Below are positions 58,556 to 64,000 of a stretch of DNA of 64,000 nt, piece after piece (position 1 is the first letter of the stretch; each line of letters starts with the position of its first letter). This stretch comes from Strongyloides papillosus (Eukaryota > Nematoda > Chromadorea > Rhabditida > Strongyloididae), in contig SRSI01000004.1 in the NCBI GenBank assembly GCA_005656395.1, positions 1,240,001-1,304,000 on the forward strand, in the 5' to 3' direction. The notes under the pieces were generated by a model, which was not told the DNA's origin, did not search any database, and was given only the letters and a program-made list of their open reading frames with translations. Position numbers and translations under genes: made by a program.

Positions 58556-60063
58556 CACTGCACGACAAAAATAATGCACCACTCATATTTTATACTAAAC
58601 GTGTAATTAGATATTGTGAATAGTTTATAAATAATTATCACTAAGAAAAACAATATTTAAGACATATAAAGAGGTAACACAAAAATGTTTTGGACATGTA
58701 TTAAAAAATGGTGATTTTTTTTGCGACAAAATTTTTGCACCACATAAAAAAGATAAGTTTAAAAGTTATTTGATCACGTAATATACATTTAATACCTATG
58801 GTAATTAATTATTTCTTATCTATAAAATGTTGTCTGCTAAAATTATGCAACAAATTTTGAATTATTCAAGAGAAAACAAATAATGTAGATGGATTGCCAG
58901 AAAATTAAAAATCGCCTATACCACTGTTTCAGGAATACTAAAATCAAGCAAAACAAAGAATAGAAAAATCAGAAGTAAGGCAAGGCATCCAGGAAAAGTT
59001 AAATAGATCAGATAAATTAAAAATTAAAAGGGTTAAAATGGGAAAAAATAAGAGAAATTTTTTAATTAACTTAGAAATTAAAAAAAAATGAATTAAATCT
59101 TGATGTATTTCTAAAAAAATCCTATGAAAAAGAAAGACAATGGAGTTTACGTATGATAAAATTGAAATAAAAATACTATTATCAAAACCAGCTAAAAATG
59201 AAAGAGTAAAATTTTGTAAAAAAAATGTTGACAAGTGAATATATCAACAAACTTCATTATATTTAATTATGAAAAGAAATTTTCCATTGATGGACCTGAT
59301 AATTTATGTAGCTATCAAAAAAATGATGTAGCTACATTAAATTTACCAAAAAGACAAGGAAAAGGTGGTTCTATAATGGTATTGGATGTATGGTCTATCC
59401 GGATAAATTTTACTTGACTAAAACATCATCAAGAATGAATTCTGATGAGTATGTAAAATTGCTTGAGACTAAAATCTTCCTATTTTTAAAAAGCAACATT
59501 AGAACTAATGAAAGAGGAAAGCATTGGTGGTAACAAGACAATGCTTCTGTCCACACTTCTTAAAAAACAAGAGATTTTTTGATGTCTCAGCCATTTAAAA
59601 GTTTGCGATGGCAAGCAAGATTACCGGATTTAAATATTTATGAAAATTTATGGTCAAAACTACAATCTACGGTATATGAAAATTGGTTTAGAAATATGTT
59701 TGAACTGGAAAATGCAATTTTTTCTCAGGCAAAAAAATACCAAAGATTATATAAAATCATTGTTTGAAAGTTTCAAATCATGATGTCTCCAAGTCGTAGA
59801 AGCAAAAGGAGATCAAATTAATTATTAAATAGATTTTAATAAGCTTTTTTGCTAGTTTAACTAACAAAAATTGAGGTGGTGCAAAAATTTTGTCGCGTCA
59901 AAAGTCATCATTTTTTAATACGTGTCTAAAACATTTTTGTATTATCTGTTTATATGTCTTAAATATTGTTTTTCTTAGTGATAATTATTTATAAAATATT
60001 CACAAAATCTAATTATTTATTTAATACAAAATATGAGTGGTGCATTATTTTTGTCGCGCAGTG
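58556..60063 (+). mobile_element. Tc1-like element with IR/DR ends, nested in J
   Basis: 1508 bp. Inverted repeats of ~190 bp start CACTGCACGACAAAAATAAT (left) and the complement of ATTATTTTTGTCGCGCAGTG (right), flanked by TA (58554-58555, 60064-60065). Each arm holds two copies of a GACAAAA...TGCACCAC motif, an outer one at the tip and an inner one ~170 bp inside (58728-58750; 59873-59900). This is the two-binding-site layout of IR/DR Tc1 elements. Confidence 0.88.
58880..59767 (+). pseudogene. Tc1-like transposase remnant
   Basis: The N-terminal DNA-binding region appears near 58905 (KLKIAYTTVSGILKSS). The first catalytic block reads FNYEKKFSIDGPDN (~59265-59310), where relatives have FSDEKKF, so the Asp is lost. 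Next come GSIMVLDVWS (~59375), QDNASVHTS with the second Asp (~59540) and LPDLNIYENLW with the catalytic Glu (~59620-59655). Stops and frame changes occur throughout. The helper transposase is dead here. Confidence 0.75.
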
Positions 60064-60297
60064 TAGGACGATAGATACTTCACTAAAATTGGTGAGGCAA
60101 ATGTTGGTTTTTTTGGAACTTTCTTCAAAAAGAATGAGAAATCTTCACATCTGGAATCGATAAGATGGCTAATAAATGGAGACTAGTTGTAGATTATATT
60201 CGATAGTATATTGTAAATTAGACATATTTTTTATTAAAATTACAATCATTTAAAAATTTCGTAAAAAATACGACAGAACTTTTGAGACAACCTAATA

Positions 60298-60717
60298 TTA
60301 TATTATGTCTTAAAATAAAATCTAACATTAATGAGGCTTTCAATTTACTGATCTTTAGATTTTTTGTTTAATAGAAATAATTAAAAATTAAATAATTATA
60401 TGCAATGTAATCTTTTTTATAAAGTCTATTAATTATATATTTATTTGCGGTTATAGATATTTAAAAAAATTTTCTAAATAAATTCGAATTGTTTTGATCC
60501 AATTTAACGGCTTTTTTATGATAAAATATTTCACTGATTCTAATACTTTCTTAAAAAAAATCTATAGAAAAAATTTATATAAATTTTCTCTGAACATCGA
60601 TGTAAATATTATAATTGATGCTCTTAAAAGATTTGAAGACAAATATGATGCAAGTAAAATTTTTATTTGGTCTTTAACGCCTAATAGAGATTATAAAATA
60701 TAAATTAACACAATACG
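60298..60717. other. AT-rich spacer
   Basis: A 69-codon open frame at 60494-60703 has no recognised motif and no support as a gene. Confidence 0.4.
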
Positions 60718-61583
60718 CATGGTCTGTCCCAAAAGTAATGAGAATGGGTTCATTACAAACTCTATAGGCATCGGATTTAAAAGGTGAGGACACAGTTTTG
60801 TAGAAAAAATTCTCCTCTACAAAATAGTATACTTTCCATTTAAATCCGAGCAATAAAAAATTTTTTATGTTTAAAAAAGTGAACCCATGTTTGATAGCCT
60901 TGTCACGCTCAAAAATATCATATTTTTAGATAAGAAAAAATTTTCAAAAAATAAAAACAAAGCGACAAAGGCAAAAAATCTACAAGCCAATTATTGATTA
61001 TACATTGAGTCACTCATCATTGCCTGTTGAAGAGTTCTAATGTTCGGCAATTATTCCCCCTTTGCCTGTTGCTCCCTATAGCCACAACTTACAACGTGTA
61101 ACTTTTTTCTACTCTTCGAAATTAAAAACTATCTAAAATTAAATTACTTTGAGAATTTAGAAAATGTACGACTATTTTCGACGAGTGCTCTAAAAAGTCG
61201 TATACATGAAGAATTTGGACTGATCACAAAATTTTTCTTTTATATTTTACTTTCAAATTTTCAAAGTTTCTGTAACATTTTTTTCATGTTTTGTACAAAA
61301 TTCAAATGCTCAACGCTGTTTGACGTTTTTTTGCATGCTCATTGTTAAAGAAATTAAAAAATTTTTAGTTTGTGAAGATGAAGATTTTTTTGTCGTGACG
61401 AGAGTACAAAACATGAGTCTACTTTTTTTAGCATAAAAACTTTTGTAGTGATTGGATTTAAATGGGATATATACCAATTTGTAGAGGAGAATTTTCTCTA
61501 CAAAACGATATCCTTACCTTTTTAATCCGATGCTTGTGAGGGTCGTAATGAATTCATTCTTATTACTTTTGGGACAGACCATG
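60718..61583. mobile_element. TIR element L with ~130-bp inverted ends
   Basis: CATGGTCTGTCCCAAAAGTA at the left and its complement at the right (TACTTTTGGGACAGACCATG). The arms extend inward ~130 bp and include GTAGAGGAGAATTTT and AAATGG/CCATTT blocks. 866 bp; the interior (60890-61430) is non-coding. TA follows the right end; the left end has TA three bases out, so the exact tip is uncertain. Confidence 0.75.
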
Positions 61584-62451
61584 TAAGACTTACAATTAAT
61601 TAATAATATTTAACTTAATTTTTAACATATACTTCAATAAAATATCCAAGCTGTTTCTTAAGAATAAACTCCCTAAAATAAATAATTTTAGTAATTTTGG
61701 GATAGGCAAATCAATCATGATATGGTAAATGATAAATTTCATCAAAATCTCCTTATTTATTGTAATTTATAATACCTTTTTAGTATAATGTTTACTTGCA
61801 ACATACAAATTTTATAAACCAGCAGATTTTATTTTCTCTTAAAATTTAGTTATTAATATTGAAATTTAATATTTTTTAATCAAAAAATTTTATAACAACA
61901 TTGATTATCTTCTTTGCCTTATTTTTCATATACTACTGCAAAACATACATAATGAGAATTGATAATAATCTATACATCTTATTTCGCTAAGAAACGCTTT
62001 AAAAATTTTTAAATACATATTACTTTTATTTATAAATGTTGCAAAATACAATTAATATTTGCTAGTACTAAGTAATAAAAACAATAAATTATTAAATTCG
62101 CAACATTAAAATAATATTAAATTATAACTTATTGTTTCACATTATATAGTAGTTAAAAAATAAAGCCAACATTTATATTATATAATAACACAAAAAAGTA
62201 TAATTTATTTATTTTATTTTTTTAATTATTTTATAGCATATATGTTAAGGAAAAGTGTGAAATAAAAATATATAAATTAAAATTTGAAGAAGATAATTCA
62301 ATGAAAAAACTCAATAATATATTGTTTATATAAATTTATGATAAAAGAAAATTTTTTAGAAAAATTATGATCAGTGGTTCCAAATATTACATTTTTTCTA
62401 TCTATAAATGTAATACTGATAAATTTTTGCATATTTTTAAAACTTTCTTAC
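61584..62451. other. AT-rich spacer
   Basis: Nothing seen; lies downstream of the Srt pseudogene. Confidence 0.5.
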
Positions 62452-63411
62452 TTAAATATTTGCTTTAATTTTTGTGGCTTTTAATGGAATTTGTTTTCTT
62501 CCGTTTATAATTACTTTAAAAAAATATTCCTTTATTAAAGGATTACAAAATAAACATATTATACCCCCACTTCCATGACATAAAAAGTAACAAAAATGTG
62601 TTAGATTCATTGTATTCTTTGGAAGAGAGATATATTGTATAATGACGTAAAGGAGTGCCATAAAAAAATAAGAAAACAAAATTGACAATACTTTAACTTG
62701 AACTTTTCTTAACAATTTTATTCTATTTACATTTGTTGAACTTGATTCAAATGTGTTTATTTTGAAGTAAATTTTAACTATGTAAATATTCTTTAATATA
62801 ACCATAAGAATTAAAATATATATTATTTGTAATTAACGATGTTCCAGCTAAATTAGTAAAATTTACTGTAGCATTATGGGATGTATAGTCTACGAAAGGA
62901 TCAAACAGAAATATGTTATCTTGTATACTTAAGACTGATGAAGAATGAAATATAAAAAAAATACAATACATAAAATGTTGGTAACAAAAGCCACAAATAT
63001 GTTTTTTTTCCACTAAATAATATTACATATAAGCGATCACTAAAAATATCAAATAATCTATTTATAACTAAAATAGCGGTATTTAAACAACTTCCTGCCC
63101 ATAGTGATATTGTTAATGATCCAAAAAAAGGTGTATTTTTGGTGATAACCAATAACTTATATGTAATATTAACAAAACTGAGAACCAATACCACATATCA
63201 TAGCGAGAATATCAGTAGCACACATAAACATTATAATTTTGTAACAACTACATGAAATAAATTCTTTTTTTGAAATAACATATGCAGGAGGAAAGTATAA
63301 TATTAAAAAAATGATTGATATAATGAGGTATTTATATCCAATTGTTAAAGAATGTGTTTCTTTTAGCTCGTTTGTTGATTTCATATCTTCAGCATTACAT
63401 AAATAATGCAT
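62452..63411 (-). pseudogene. Srt-family seven-transmembrane chemoreceptor pseudogene
   Basis: Four consecutive overlapping minus-strand frames together cover a full nematode Srt receptor (~310 residues). The first (63411-63169) has TM1 (YKYLIISIIFLILYFPP) and TM2. The second (63194-62916) has TM3 with LWAGSCLNTAILVINR, a family hallmark, then SGKKTYLWLLLPT of TM4. The third (63013-62774) has IFLFDPFVDY and NFTNLAGTSLITNNIYF. The fourth (62805-62452) has VLSILFSYFFMALLYVIIQY and HGSGGIICLFCNPLIKEYF (TM6-TM7). Frame changes are at about 63170, 62945 (an A-run) and 62810. The frames overlap with no spare bases for introns, so these are frameshifts (true decay or sequencing errors in homopolymers). 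Srt proteins are candidate chemosensory GPCRs. Confidence 0.82.
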
Positions 63412-64000
63412 TTTATAATAGTAAGAAAAAAAACTGGACTCAACATATTAGTTTTTTTTATGACAAACAAAAATTAAAACATATAATTTTTAAAGAGAAA
63501 AAAATTTTAACTAACCTCTAGATTAGATGCTAATTTAAGGATGATAAAATATCACAAAAGTATATTATAAGAAGAAATACAGGTGTTATGGTTATTTTTC
63601 TGAACCAAATAATTATCTAAAGTGTAAATGCAATATCATAAAAAACAACTTTTTGTTCTATATATTTTCCAGTATGGACGGAAGATAATAATTTTGTAAC
63701 CATAATATTTATTTTCTAGTTGCAATATTTATAGTTTTATAATCTTTATAGGGGGAATTTTTTTTTATTATAAATTGCATAAAATATTTATACTTAAAAA
63801 TTTGTAAGAATCAATATAAAACTGTTTTAATTGTAGAAAATGATGTTACTAAATAAAATTTAACATATTAATTTAAAATAAATTATTTAACAAAGTTAAA
63901 TAAACTTAATTCTATACATTTAATTTCTCTTATAAAATTTATTTGAAAAAAAATTACAACAAATGATTAGAAATAAGTTATATAGTAAATGATACAAGTA
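63412..64000. other. AT-rich sequence upstream of the Srt pseudogene
   Basis: No coding exon or element end recognised to the window edge. Confidence 0.5.

Larger units (their letters stand above)
57467..60295. mobile_element. TA-flanked mariner-like element J
   Basis: Inverted ends TTAGGTTGTCGCAAAAGTTC and the complement of GAACTTTTGAGACAACCTAA continue with TGTCGTATTTTT. TA lies on both sides (57465-57466, 60296-60297). Removing the nested Tc1-like element leaves about 1.32 kb, the size of a full mariner. I could not recognise a transposase in the remaining sequence (57500-58553, 60066-60260); a 69-codon frame at 58111-58320 has no known motif. Confidence 0.75.

Noticed and set aside
62452..63411. 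Srt receptor frames joined by introns
   Set aside because: Adjacent frames overlap and no GT-AG pairs of intron length fit between them, so frameshifts explain the breaks better.

Overview
This is eukaryotic DNA, very AT-rich (about four fifths A+T by eye), and most likely from a nematode. Three things suggest this: a decayed Srt-type seven-transmembrane chemoreceptor gene on the minus strand near the right edge (62452-63411), a 46-nt GT-AG intron at 7206-7251, and a FLYWCH-bearing Mutator-like transposase. Nuclear-type tRNA genes (Thr, Trp, two Phe, Cys, Val, a decayed Lys) confirm a eukaryotic nuclear locus. I cannot name the species. No conserved housekeeping protein gene is visible. The window is a tRNA-rich, transposon-packed landscape.

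Left part (1-10.6 kb): a mariner end, a TA-flanked MITE, a 5'-truncated LTR retrotransposon on the minus strand (short LTR, polypurine tract, RT, degenerate connection RNase H, DD35E integrase, then a second intact-looking RNase H after integrase), an internally deleted mariner, an unclassified transposase-like pseudogene with an intron, and a nearly intact 1.29-kb mariner. Middle (11-43.6 kb): tRNA genes and tRNA fragments alternate with DNA transposons. Three non-autonomous Helitron-like elements (17380-19365, 24474-26994, 40789-43301) are built from roughly 520-bp tandem units. One sits in a TIR element whose uninterrupted copy at 37201-38448 shows the empty A|T target. A Mutator-like element (43627-48495, 11-bp target duplication) carries FLYWCH, MULE transposase and Ulp1-type protease segments. 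Its internally deleted derivative lies at 35511-36261. Right part (48.5-64 kb): further MITEs and long palindromic elements, a decayed LINE interrupted by a MITE, a Tc1-like element nested in a TA-flanked element, and the Srt pseudogene.

The most striking pattern is that unrelated TIR elements (four different termini, five tRNA loci) lie within about 0-12 bp of the 5' end of tRNA genes, always on the upstream side. At the Lys pseudogene two elements were inserted one after the other into the same few bases. This suggests DNA transposons that target Pol III gene 5' flanks. The second notable item is the LTR element with RNase H placed after integrase.

Nearly every protein-coding element here carries stops, frameshifts or nested insertions, so the window mostly records past transposition. 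All coordinates were counted by hand and element ends may be off by a few bases.
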